64,000 nucleotides of DNA from Cunninghamella blakesleeana (lineage: Eukaryota; Mucoromycota; Mucoromycetes; Mucorales; Cunninghamellaceae). Positions 21,355-38,812 of this stretch are shown piece after piece; the first letter of the stretch is position 1; the number at the start of each line of letters is the position of its first letter. Position numbers and translations under genes: made by a program. Where the stretch lies: positions 5,883,501-5,947,500 of the forward strand of contig JAFCIZ010000001.1 of assembly GCA_017871115.1 (NCBI GenBank). Reading direction: 5' to 3'. The notes under the pieces are model-generated. The model was not told the DNA's origin. It was given only the letters and a program-made list of their open reading frames with translations, and did no database searches.

Positions 21355-22467
21355 ATGGTACAAAGTTTCAACCTAGCAGGTATACTTAATACTTTTCGTG
21401 TTCTCGCCAATCCGAGTTTAGCCATGCCACATATAATAATTAATGGTAACAGTATAAAGTTTGTTTTTATTTATTCTTTTAGATATGATAGATTAATTTT
21501 GTATTATTTATTTTCCTAAATAAAAGATTTACGTGAACTTCCTATAGCCGAATTGAAAAACAAAGGTATAAAAGCCATAGCCTTCGATAAAGATAACTGT
21601 TTAACTGCACCCTATGTATCAACTATACATCCTCCATTAAAGGTATTTTGAAATATTGTTACTATTATCAACTATATATCAACTAATATTGTATATATAA
21701 AATATTATGAAATATATTTTAACTAATAATAGTAATAATAATAATAATATATGACATTTTTTATATACCATAGGACTCAGTAAAGCGTTGTCAAGATACT
21801 TTTGGTATTGATAATATGGCTATAGTGTCAAATTCTGCTGGAACTTTGGACGATAAAGATGGAAAAGATATGTTCATATACAACTATAAAAAACTTTGAT
21901 TCCAACACAGAATCTAAAAATATACTTTTTTATTTTTTATTTTTATTTATGATCATTACTGGCGGAAGCATTGGAAAAATCTTTAGGTAAAATAGTAGTA
22001 ATAGTAATAATCAAATATATAAATTGGTATTTTTATGGTATATCTTTATATTTATATTTGGATTTTATCATTGATATTTTTAAATTAGGTATTCATGTTT
22101 TACGACATTCTGAAAAAAAACCATCCGGTGGACAAGCATTAACCAATCATTTTAAGGTTTTACCAAATCAGATAACTTTTGTAGGTGATCGAATTTTAAC
22201 AGACGTGGTCTATGGTAATTTAAATGGCTATTTGACAATTTGGACTAAGCAAGTTATTACTGAAAAAGGTGATAATCAAGCTGCCCTTCTGGTAAATGAG
22301 AGAAAAAAAATACTCACTTATTCTATTATTGTAACAATAATTAACTTTATACTTTCTTATTCTTCTATTAGATACGACGTTTCGAACATCAATTTATTAA
22401 AATGTTACATCATTTGGATATACAACCTCGTTCGCATCCTTTTTTTTCTAATAATAAAAATAATTAG
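21355..22467 (+). CDS. GEP4: GEP4-like mitochondrial phosphatidylglycerophosphatase, one aberrant junction
   Basis: This HAD-superfamily phosphatase removes phosphate from phosphatidylglycerophosphate in the mitochondrial cardiolipin pathway (family knowledge for yeast Gep4). Exons 21355-21445, 21527-21642 and 21774-~21872 give the start MVQSFNLAGILNTFRVLANP, catalytic motif I in AIAFDKDNCLTAPY, and the motif II region VSNSAG. Later exons (21962-21986, 22089-~22291, then the last, ending at TAG 22465-22467) give EALEKSLG, IHVLRHSEKKPSGG (motif III Lys) and VGDRILTD (motif IV). The join between 21872 and 21962 has no GT-AG pair that keeps the frame, and exon 3 would otherwise run to a stop at about 21899. 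It may be a pseudogene, a non-canonical intron or a sequence error. An LTR lies 88 bp upstream. Confidence 0.8.
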
Positions 22468-23120
22468 AACTTTCATATAATGTATTGCAATTTATTAAAA
22501 AAACTACAAATAATATCTTGGTTTTGTGTATGCTGAATAAAGATGTTCTTTTATTTTTCTTTGTTGTATATATATATACTTATTTTTTTTTAAAAAAAAA
22601 ATACGAATATAATAAAATATAATTGAAAGAGTGAAAAAGCTATTGAGAGTAAATACTCCAAGCTAAATATTTAAGACCATTGTAAAAAAATTATACTGTA
22701 GAAAGTGATTAAATCGTTGGTATATTAGAAAATTACGACACGTTTCATTTTTTTTTTGGAGATACGTATATTCTTGAAGTTTTCATTTTGGAATAATTTT
22801 TCAATTTTTTAAATTTTATTATATATTATTGTATGTATTTTATTTCTTTTAAATAAATGATCGCTAATATCAAGTGAAAGAATATAAAATGTTTTTTTTT
22901 TTTAAAAAAAAAAAAAAGCGATTAAAACCAATAAAGTATAGGCTACTTTTTTATGGGCGAATTTTCTTTTTCCTGGGAAATAAGAAGGGAGAATATAAGA
23001 ATTTCCAAAAAAAACTGTGCGGCGCTGGATTTAAAAAATAAACTCTATTTTTTTATAGTATAAAAATTTCAATTTTTTTCAATATTTCTCTTTTTTAACT
23101 TATATTCACTTTTTTCTTTA
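22468..23120. promoter_or_regulatory. Spacer upstream of the dTDP-glucose dehydratase gene
   Basis: These 653 bp hold the GEP4-like 3' region and a promoter. Two T(n)A(n) palindromic tracts occur (about 22583-22601 and 22892-22917). A T-rich leader immediately precedes the ATG at 23121. Nothing else was recognised. Confidence 0.5.
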
Positions 23121-24994
23121 ATGATAACACCTTCTATAACACCTCCTAATCCAAACAGTTGTAATAATTTAAATACTGAAGTTATACAACGATCAGAATT
23201 ATTAGAGAGTATATCAGAATTTGATAGAATCGATATTGGGCAAAGATTAGAAGAGCTACCATCAGATCTTCAAGATGTTAAAAGTATTCTCATCACTGGC
23301 GGGGCTGGTTTTATGTAAACTAATGATAATAATTATAAGCACTTGATGAAAGAGATTATAATATATATAAATGTCAACTCTTTTTGAAAGAAAGAAAAAA
23401 ATAATTGATTCTTTTTTATTTTTTATTTTTTTTTCTGTTTGTGGTTTAATAGCGGTAGTTTTTTGGTAAGAAAAATGGTTGTACTTTACCCTGAATTTCA
23501 TATATATGTTGTCGATAAACTAGATTACTGTGGATCACTTCATAATCTAAAATCAATTAAGGAATTTCCAAACTACACTTTTATTAAGGTAAATAAATAC
23601 ATAGGTACATATACCTGTTGCTCTATTTTATTAAATTATTAACAAATATATAAATATATCTTACTATATATATATATTAAAAAAATTCAGGGCGATATCA
23701 CTTCTTCTGATTTTATGTCATTTATTTTAAAAGAAAAAAAAATTGATGTTATTTTCCATTTAGCAGCACAGACTCATGTAGATAACTCATTTGGTGATTC
23801 TTTTGAATTTACCAGGTAAACGATCATCACATTCCTATAATGGTTAATATGTGGAGTACCAATAGACGATAATAATATGTATTTAATTATTATTATTTTA
23901 TTTAATTATTTAGAAATAATGTAATGGGAACTCATGTCATGTTAGAAGCAGCTAAAGTACATAGAGTACAAAGATTTATTCATGTTAGTACCGATGAAGT
24001 TTATGGTGAAGTTGTCAGCAGGGTAAAATAAATACAACTTAAAGTATATATATATATATATATATATATATTCTTGGTTCAATAAACTAATATATATATA
24101 TATATATATGTATTTCTATGTTCCAAAAATAGCCTGATTGTGCTGAAGATACCATTTTAGCTCCTTCAAATCCTTACTCGGCTACAAAAGCAGCAGCTGA
24201 ATGTCTTGTGAAAGCTTACTATATGTCTTTTGGTTTACCTATTATGATTACTCGGTCTAATAACGTTTATGGTCCTTATCAATATCCTGAAAAAATCACT
24301 TCTAAATTTGTATGTAGTTTAATACGTGGCGGAAAATGGTGAGATTAATTACATACGTATATATTTATGATGACGACCCTTTTATATATACATATCAACA
24401 AATATATTCATGTTTGCTCATTTATCATAACTTTTTTATTTATTACTATATAGTTATATACATGGTGATGGGCAAAATTCTAGAAAATATCTTTATGCAG
24501 GTGATGTAGCTGATGCATTAGATGTTATTTTACACAAGGGTGATATTGGAGAAACATACAATATTGGATCTGCATTTGAAATATCAAATTTAGAATTAGC
24601 AAAGCGATTGATTAGATTATTTGGCCACAAAGAAGAAGATATTCCAAAACATTTAGAATTTGTACAAGATAGAGCATTTAATGATCAGAGATACGCGGTT
24701 GACTATTCAAAATTAGAAAAGTTGGGATGGAAACCTAGAATGGAATTTAATAAAGGATTATTAAAAACTAGTAAGTTTGGCATATGTATATATATGTATA
24801 TAAATATATAATACATAATAAATATTGAAAAAAGTTTTAGATATATAGTTAAATTAATATTCGCTATTACTATTATTTTTAATTTAGTTGAGTGGTATAG
24901 AAGTCGAACAGATGAATGGTGGGGTGATATATCAAATGCTTTAGTACCTCATCCTTTGAAAGCTTTTCCGACTCAAGATACTTCTGACATTTAA
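23121..24994 (+). CDS. dTDP-D-glucose 4,6-dehydratase-like SDR (TGDS/RmlB type)
   Basis: Family members convert an NDP-glucose to the 4-keto-6-deoxy sugar using bound NAD+, the entry step to rhamnose-type deoxysugars. Eight exons join in phase. A ~55-residue N-terminal extension precedes the Rossmann loop [15 protein letters not shown], whose Ile codon is split by intron 1. Further motifs are [30 protein letters not shown], the catalytic STDEVYG (Asp-Glu pair), YSATKAAAE (YxxxK), [13 protein letters not shown], and [18 protein letters not shown], which is strongly RmlB-like. The C-terminus has [12 protein letters not shown]. Base usage matches its neighbours. Whether the substrate is dTDP- or UDP-glucose cannot be decided. 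No epimerase or reductase partner lies nearby. Confidence 0.9.
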
Positions 24995-25730
24995 ACGATG
25001 CAAACAGTTATTGTTATTGTTATTTTTATTATGCTTCAAATAATAATTATTGTCATGACATTTTAGATTTTATTTTATTTTTTTGTTTATTTTTTTCATA
25101 GCAAAAGCATTGTAATAAATATTATGCAATAGTTACATGTATTTTTAATGTTTATCACAGCCAATAGATATTTTTTTGTTATTTTTTTTTGTTTTTTTGA
25201 TCAAGTGAATTCTTTTTTAAAAAACTTTAAATTACCATTTAAAATTATTGACATCATCTTAATAACTTTCGCCATCAATTGCTAACATTAAGCCTGAGAT
25301 TTTTCTTCTTCATATATACTTCAGCTGACTTTAGTATAAAATGATTAAACTTTCAACCCCTTTTATGTTCAATCCTTGATATTCTATTCTCACAACCCAT
25401 TACTTTATCACTCTTGGATTTAATTAATTAATTAAAGAAGCATATTAATATATACTTTTATAATTATTTTCATTTTGAAAAAAATATTTTTTTTATACTT
25501 TTATTTTTTACTAAAAATTTTTATACCTGGGTCATTTTTTAACGTAAGCATATGATCATATAGTTGATCAAAAAAAAACCGAATGATAAAATTTAAGTTC
25601 CGATTTTTTTTAGCATTTTTTAATTCAACTTCCCTTTTTTTTTACTTCCTTTTTTCTCTTTTTATTTTTTTATTTTTTCAACCTTTTTTTATATCGTTTT
25701 TATTGTAAAGTTTATTATTATAAATATAAA
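24995..25730. promoter_or_regulatory. Spacer upstream of the Rab5 gene
   Basis: These 736 bp contain the 3' region of the dehydratase gene and the Rab5 promoter. A CT-rich tract at about 25628-25690 lies just upstream of the ATG. No other feature was recognised. Confidence 0.5.
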
Positions 25731-27388
25731 ATGTCAAGACCTGCTCAATCTAAAGTACACCAATTTAAACTTGTGTTATTAGGTAAATTAGTCTGTGTTT
25801 TTTTATATATGGTTTATTTTATTTTTAAGTTACAGCTGAAATACTTATCAACTATCATTTCGTCTTTATGACATTGATTTATTATATGTATATAGGTGAA
25901 TCGGCCGTTGGTAAATCTAGGTAAGTTGAAAATCAATACTCGGAATATAATGATAATAATAATAAAAAAGAATATATATATTAGCATATTTTAGTTTATG
26001 TTAAATATGAATTTAATTTAGTCTAATACTTTTTTTTATATATATAATCAATGTTTCTCTTGGTCTTGGCATTTATTTTTTTTTATTACTATTTTAGTTT
26101 AGTTATGCGATTCGTAAAAGATCATTTTGATGAATACAGAGAAAGTACTATTGGAGGTATGATATAGAATATACGATAATAGAATATGCTAGTTAGGATA
26201 TATATAATATTTATGTCATTAATTATTTTACGCCTAAACTAATGGCTATTTATTTTATTGCTATATTATTATTTTTATGTGTTAATAGCTGCTTTCCTTG
26301 CTCAAACAATCACCTTAGATGATCAAACCGTAGTAAAATTTGAAATCTGGGATACTGCTGGCCAAGAAAGGTATAAGGTATTTGTTAAAAATAACATAAT
26401 ATGCGAAAATCATGTAATGAATGTATATAGGGTTTTATACTGATTACCATTGTATTTATATTATATATAATAAATTATTAATGATAGAGTCTTGCTCCTA
26501 TGTATTATCGTGGTGCCAATTGTGCTGTAGTAGTATATGACATTACACAAGCTGTAAGTAATATTCTCTTTTTTAAAATAAATAAATAAATGAATAGAAT
26601 AAAAAATACCAGTATATATATTAATAATAATGGTAAAAATACTAATTTTATTATGCTTTGCCCTATATTATTACTTCGATTAATAGTCATCATTAGATAA
26701 AGCAAAATCCTGGGTAGATGAATTACAGCGACAAGCAGAACCTGATATTGTAATTGCACTTTGTGGTAATAAAACAGATCTTGAAAGTCGTCGGGTGGTA
26801 GATACAGAGGTAAATCAATATATATATATATATGAAGGTTTATAGAATAGATAAAGAAGATAAAAACATATGGGTTAGGTATAAATGTATATATACTAAT
26901 ATATATATGTGTGTGCATGCGTGTTATAATTTTTAGACCGCAAAGAGTTATGCTGAAGAAAATGGATTATTATTTATGGAAACTTCTGCCAAGTCAGCTC
27001 ACAATGTTACAGAATTATTCACAATGATTGGTAAGAATAATTATTGAAATAAATTATATGGAGTATATGCTACTGATATTTATATATGTATATATAATAA
27101 TCTGATATTAATTTTAATTATATTAATATATTTATTAATTAATATTATTTAGCAAAACGGATGCCTTTAGACCAATTAACTGATGCCTCTCGTAATAATG
27201 GAAGACGCTTAAATATAAGAAATAGTGTAGATTTAAACCAAAGTACAAACTCAAACGGATGTGCATGTAAGATAATAAAATATAGTTAAATAATAACTAA
27301 ATAATAATAATAATGATATAAATAATATAAATACAAACATAAATCTCATGTTTTTATCTTATTTTATCATAATCATCTTTTAGGTTAA
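25731..27388 (+). CDS. YPT5: Rab5-family small GTPase (Vps21/Ypt5)
   Basis: This is an early-endosome Rab GTPase. Nine exons in consistent phase encode about 205 aa. Motifs are P-loop GESAVGKSS, switch I YRESTIGAAFLAQ, switch [21 protein letters not shown] (the Rab5 signature), NKTD and ETSAK. The hypervariable tail ends in -NGCAC, a CXC-type double-geranylgeranylation motif. The last exon contributes only GT TAA (27384-27388): the final Cys codon is split T|GT by an intron at 27266-27383. Reading through this intron would replace the terminal Cys end with CKIIKYS. The start ATG sits directly downstream of the T-rich leader. The gene is convergent with the ISWI gene. Confidence 0.95.
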
Positions 27389-27752
27389 TTTTTTATTAAG
27401 CATAAAATGCCATTCATACACTAATTTATATATATATATATATACATATATATCAAGCTTTATTTTATTGTTTTTTACTTTCATTTTATAACTTAAATTA
27501 TATATTTTTTTCTTTTTTTACTTTTAATATAATTTTTTTCTTAATCAACAGTTACGTTTACATTTTTTACTTTTATTTTTAATTCACTAAATCATTCATT
27601 ACTTTTTATTATAATTTAAATAAATCACTTTACTCTAAATAATAATGATTATATAAACTTTATTTATATTATTCTTGTTGGATATATTAAAAAAATAAAA
27701 AATGATAATTTATTATACATTTGATTTAATTTATAAAAAGGAAAAACTTGAG
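27389..27752. other. Convergent 3' spacer between Rab5 and ISWI genes
   Basis: These 364 bp of AT-rich sequence hold two 3' UTRs. No coding sequence or structured RNA was seen. Confidence 0.6.
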
Positions 27753-33018
<5,266 letters not shown>

Positions 33019-33309
33019 AATTTAGTCTATTTAATTATTTTCTATTTGTATATTAAATTTATGACAGATATTTTATTTTTATAAAAATAAAATAAAAAGT
33101 AAAGAAAAGAAGAAAAAAAAAAAATTTATCGTTGAAATTTTTCTGAAATACATTTTTTCGTGACTGAAATATAATTTTTTTAAAATAATGGAGTGCTAAA
33201 AAAAAATTAAGTTTCCTTCTTTTCTTTTCATACTAAAAAAAAAAGAAAAAAATAACATATACATTTATATTTTCTCCAAGTCTTTTTTTATTTTGTATAT
33301 ACTGATACC
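33019..33309. promoter_or_regulatory. Divergent promoter, ISWI gene / RBM26-like gene
   Basis: These 291 bp between two divergent starts are rich in A- and T-tracts. Any 5' UTR of the ISWI gene lies here because its ATG sits at the end of exon 1. No specific factor site was identified. Confidence 0.5.
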
Positions 33310-35645
33310 ATGCATTTTACAGATGAAGAAACTGTTGCCTTAAAAAATTATCTTGGTGATTTAGTTGGTTCCGAGTAAGTATTTATTTTTTTTATTTATT
33401 TTTATTCCATGCAATTGTATTTTATTCCATAATACATATTTATTTACATTTCTATTTTAAAAATAACGCGTATTAATCAATAATAATATATTCTTTTTAA
33501 CAGATCAGATGCCGATCCTCAAGTATTAGCCGATTTTATGTATGCTTTATTACAATCGGATGATTCTAGAGAAGATTTATTAAATCGATGTATAAATGAA
33601 TTATCTGTTTTCTTGGAAGAAAGTAAGTTTATCATAAATAGTACATTTATATTTCAATAACTCTCCTAGGTTGTTTATATTAACATTTATATATTAGAAA
33701 CGGAAGAAATAGTCCAACGAGCTTTTAAAGCGATTGATAATAAATCATATATGCCTGGTAATAATGATCAACAATTAAATCAAACGGATAATAATAACAA
33801 TAATAATACAAATGGTACACCAACAACGACTTCCGACAATGTAGATAATACAGAGCATAGCAGTACGATTGAAACAGCAAACAATGGTAGAGAAGAAGAA
33901 GACGACGATGATGAAGACGATGATACAAACTTTAAACGAAGAAACATCAATAAATCAGAAACAGCATCAGCTACTACTTCCACACACAAGCGTCCATTAT
34001 CTTCTGAGGATAATGTTGACCATCGTTCTAATAAACAAATACGAACAGATACTTCCACACCTGAATCGACACAACCTTCAATTATTGGAAGATTAGGAAC
34101 TCGTCGACCTAGAAATAGATGCTTTGATTATGATGGTAATATAAATATATATTAATATACATTTGCAAAAAAAAAAAAAAAAAAAAGGAGCATAATTTAA
34201 TATTAACCCTATCCACATATTTTTATTTTATTTTATTATGTTCAATTTAGAAAAAGGATATTGTATGCGTGGTGATTTTTGCCCTTATGAGCATGGAGAC
34301 AACCCTATTATTATGGAATCAAATGCAGATGGAAACTTAGCAGTACAAGAACATCAAAAGGACACAATCAGCCATAACACTATGCAAGGCCATCGTGGCG
34401 GAGGACCTATACGTGCCAGAGGAGGAGGAGGACGTGGAGGTATGGGCAGTAATCGTAACCATCGTGAGCAATTACCTTATACAAGTCGATATACGTCTTA
34501 CAGTACCAAGATCGTAGTAGAAAATATACCTTCGGAACATTGTAACATTGATGCCGTCACTGATTATTTTGGGAAATTTGGCAAGCTTACCAACTTGACG
34601 GTTCAACCCGATCATTCTCGGGCCTTTATACAATACACAACTCATCAAGAAGCTTTAGCGGCCTATCAATCACCTGCAGTTATATTTAACAATCGATTTG
34701 TAAAAGTGTATTGGCAAAAAGTAGATGAAGAAGAAGAAAAAAGGGATTATTTAGAGCAACTACGTTTAGCAGCACAACCTGATCCAGAATTAGTAAAAGC
34801 TAGAGCCGCTCAATTAGCTAAAGAAAAGGAAGAAAAACAGAAAAAGCATCAAGAGCATTTAAAGAAAATATTAGAATTACAAAAACAAAAACAACAATTA
34901 ATGGAACGTCAAATTGAAGAACAAAAAAAATTAATGCAAAGATTACAACATGCTCCTCCTGGTAGTAAAGAACGTGAAGAAATCATGACAGCTATGTCCA
35001 ATTTATCTGCTATTATTAAAGCCAATCAAGCATCATCAGCAACAACAACAACGGTAACGCCACCACCATCCTCCTCATCATTATCTACAGATACAAAAGA
35101 AACAGCCACCACTATTACAGAAAATCAACCTCCAGCTACACAATCTAACGAAGGCACTAGCAATAGTAGTAGTAGTAGTAGTAGTATCAGTAATCCACCT
35201 TTCCCTAAAGATCAAGAAGATAATAATAAGCCTTTAACAGTAGATGAAAAGAAAGCGGAAATGGAAAGATTGAAAGCAAAATTAGCTAGTTTGGAAGCTG
35301 TAAGTTTAATTTTATTTTATTTTAAATATATATATAAGGGAAAGACAGGGAAAGGGGAAAGGGGAAAAGTTAATTAACATTTATTTATTTATTTATTTAT
35401 TTTTTTAAAAAAAAAAAAAGGCAAAACTTTCAAGCCAACGTGGTGGATATAGAGGTCGCGGAGGAATGTACACATGGTCAACTCGTGGTGGAAGATCATA
35501 TTCGCTTGACAATAGAAAAAAGCCTATTTCTGAGTCTTTGGAAAATGAAGCAGAAAAAAAGAATGAACATGGAGAACAAGAAGAAGAAAAGAAAAATGAT
35601 AACAATAATAACAATCCAACTTTGGTAGAATCAACTGATAACTAA
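33310..35645 (+). CDS. RBM26/RBM27-like RNA-binding protein (PWI-like, CCCH, RRM)
   Basis: Five exons join in phase. The N-terminal ~80 residues (MHFTDEETVALKNYLGDLV...) are the PWI-like helical domain typical of RBM26/27. An Asn/Ser and acidic linker follows. The CCCH finger C-x8-C-x5-C-x3-H starts at RNRCFDYD, is split by an intron, and finishes with YCMRGDFCPYEHG. After an RGG-rich patch (GGRGGMGSN) comes one RRM (IVVENIPSEHCNIDAVTDYF; RAFIQYTTHQEAL). A long Glu/Lys/Gln coiled-coil helix follows, then an RGG motif (RGGYRGRGGMY) and an acidic tail. The family acts in nuclear exosome targeting (human PAXT; fission yeast Rmn1). The second RRM of the human proteins was not found. Confidence 0.87.
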
Positions 35646-36215
35646 CTTGGGTCATGTAGAATAGTATATCAACTTGATCTATTTTTTTTTTTTTTTTTTT
35701 TTTTCGTAGCATTATATGTGTTTTTATTTTAAATATACTTTATTTTTTTATTTTTTATTATTGTTATTATTATTATGGGAAAATAAATAAATAATAATTT
35801 AAATAATACGTAGGTAATATTTCTTATTTAATTTAATAAAACAATGATATAATAAAGCATATATTGTTTCAATTTTTAATAATATAAAAAAGGTTTTTTA
35901 TTTAATCATTTGTCAAATCCTCACGTGGTTAGATTAATATATTAATTTTTGATAAAATAATAGATCCAATTCTATTTCTCTCTCTGTTTCTTGAATCTTT
36001 TTATAGAAATAGATTTTTAAGTTATAGTAGTACATCATTAATTTTATAGAAAAAAAATCCAGGCAATTAATAAATAGAAACCAGCTAAAATTGACAGTAA
36101 ATATGAACATCATTTTTATATGATCGTCTATTCAAGTAACATTTATTTAACAATAGGGTAATAAAATTAATAAGGTGTTTTTTTTTTTTTTTGTTATTAT
36201 AAAACCCTAACTCTC

Positions 36216-36252
<37 letters not shown>

Positions 36253-37623
36253 GGTATAAATCAGGAGACAATAGTAAACACAAATATAAAAGAAAAAGAA
36301 AAAAAAAAACGTGGTTTTAAGGGATAGATGAGGAGAAAGGGGAATAAACCACTACTAAGGTCAGGATATATAATAATCTCACTCTCTCTTATATTTATCA
36401 TCTGGTCATTTTTCATGACGTTATTGTATTCTTACTACTATTCTTATTATTAGGAATATGACCTGGATTCTAGATTTTTATTTTTATTTTTTTTAAAAAA
36501 AAAAGAACAAACCAATGAAGTTATTAAAAAAAAGAAGAAAAATGAAAACAAGATAAAGTTTATTATTCCTAAATGTATAGCTCCTTATTTTTGATTTAAA
36601 CTTTTTAGGATGGTCAAACGTGGTAAATAAGATATAAAAGACGAATAGACCCGATGGACCCCATTTTTATTATTATTATTAAAATCAACTTTTTTAGACT
36701 TTCTAACAAATATATATATTTATATATATATATATATGTGCTTTTATAACGGGGCTCAGATTTTTTTTTTTTATGTCGATCAAAAAACCATTCATAACCT
36801 GTCGATCTTGTTTTTTTTTTTTTTTATCCGGGTTTCTTTTACTTTTATTGGTTTTTCTTAAGCCGCGTGCCACCTTCTACTCCTCTTTTTTTTTTTTTTT
36901 ATAAAAAAAAAAAAAGGTACGTATGTATTAGTTTTGTTTGTTTATTGATGATGAATATGAATATATGTATATATTCCCCATCTCTTCCTCCTCATTATTT
37001 GTTAAAAAGTATATTTTTTTATAATTAACAGGCATGACTATTATTATTTTTGTTATTGTTTATTATTATATAAAAAAAGACTAGAAAGATTTTTCGATGG
37101 ATTTTTTTTTTATATATATCAATGTATGTGTCCCTTATTAAAATGAGAGTACCATAGTTTTTGTTAACTAAAATCTCTAGTTATGCCCGATCAAAAATAT
37201 TTTTAATTTAATTTGTTATTCACCATTTATAGGTTTTTTTTTTATGTACTCCAATGATTTTTTCTCTCGAACCTTTTTTTTTTTTTTTATTAAAATAGCA
37301 ACGAATAATAAAAAACCATTAATTCTATTTTTCTTATTATTTTTTCTTATTATTCTTATTAGTGTATTTACCTGAATGTGAGAGAGAGAAAAAAAAAAAA
37401 ATTAATTAAACCAGATCTCTCCCTTCCTCGGAGTTAAAACTGTCAAAAAAGATTATACATATATGGGTATTCCAGAGTTCTATATTAAAAAAAGGAGAAA
37501 ATGAGATAGATATAATATATATATATATATATATATTCATCTTATTGCAAAGACATATTCAAGATGACCGCATTAAAATGATTTATCTATTATAATAATA
37601 AAGATGAAAACAATGTATGTACG

Positions 37624-37654
<31 letters not shown>

Positions 37655-38287
37655 TAACAATTATATAATATTTAGACAGAAAATGTATTTATTTTACTTT
37701 TATATATATATCATTATTGCCAAGAGAAATCCAATTTTATTATTTTTCATATTATTTAATGTTTTACAATAATAATAAATGGTTGGATGACCTTATTATG
37801 TTTAGACTTAATAAGATTAATATTAAGCTATCGAAAAATCCAGTATATTGGAATAATAATAAAAGTAGGTTTCCTTTTCTTTCACGTTTTCAAATAACCA
37901 GCACGTTTTGATTTCCTATTATACATGCAGGGCGAAACTTAGCATGGCCACGTTTTGCGTGGTGATTATTTTTAGGTATTCAGTATTATGGTTTATAAAA
38001 TAACAAATCAATGCGTTGTCTTGATTTATCCTTACGATATTAAGATATATATAAAATAAAAATAAACCCTTTCTTGATTGGATTACAATTTTTCAATGTG
38101 GAGTTTAAATTGTATTTTTCTTAAAAAAAAAACTATATAAGGAGAATCGATCTGTATTACTTTCCTTCTTTCTTTCTTTTTCATTACTTTTTTTATTTTT
38201 TTATAAAAACATATTACATTTTTTATATATTACTATTTTATATTTCTATTTTATTATTTTTTTATTTTATAAATACATATACATATT
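35646..38287. promoter_or_regulatory. 2.6-kb non-coding stretch upstream of the Nrg1-like gene
   Basis: The left ~250 bp should be the RBM26-like 3' UTR. The rest is dominated by homopolymer tracts, including T17A20 at 36216-36252, (AT)n runs near 37518 and 37628, and a small hairpin CCACG-TTTTG-CGTGG near 37948. A CT-rich leader (38155-38190) precedes the ATG. No exon chain was found. Its length suggests an extended regulatory region or long leader for the transcription factor gene. Confidence 0.5.
36216..36252. repeat. T17A20 palindromic tract
   Basis: This is the longest of many T(n)A(n) tracts in the window. It is perfectly self-complementary over 17 bp on each side of the central TpA step. 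Confidence 0.85.
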
Positions 38288-38781
38288 ATGATGTCAAATT
38301 TATCTATAAAAGATGCTGCCGGTAGACAAATTAGCCTTTTAAATAATAGTAATAATACTCAACAAACCACTACTGTCACTGTAATAGCCGGAAAAAGAAA
38401 ATATCACTGTATAGAACCTGGCTGTAATAAAAGCTTCACTACAAGGTAAATCATTTCTATCCTTTATTGTTTCTATTATTAATAATAATTCTTTGTATCA
38501 TGATATTAATATTATTTCTTGGTTTTGTTAATTTTAGTGGGCATCTTGCTAGACACCATAGAATCCACACAGGAGAAAAAAACTTTCAATGTAGACATCC
38601 AGGCTGCCCTTCCCGCTTTTCTCGTCAAGATAATATGATGCAACATTATAGAACTCATTTATCACCTAAATCACGTAGACAACAACAACAACAACAACGA
38701 AAGAAGGTTACCAAACAATCATCCTCTCCTTCTTCTCCTTCTTCTGCTCAACCCAAATTACAATGTCAAACCAAATTATTA

Positions 38782-38812
<31 letters not shown>

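Noticed and set aside
33780..34058. Serine-rich minus-strand frame
   Set aside because: It is antisense to the acidic linker of the RBM26-like exon, which is supported by splice phase and domains.
37717..37911. 64-codon plus-strand frame in the long spacer
   Set aside because: It has no splice-compatible neighbours, no recognisable domain, and composition like the surrounding non-coding DNA.
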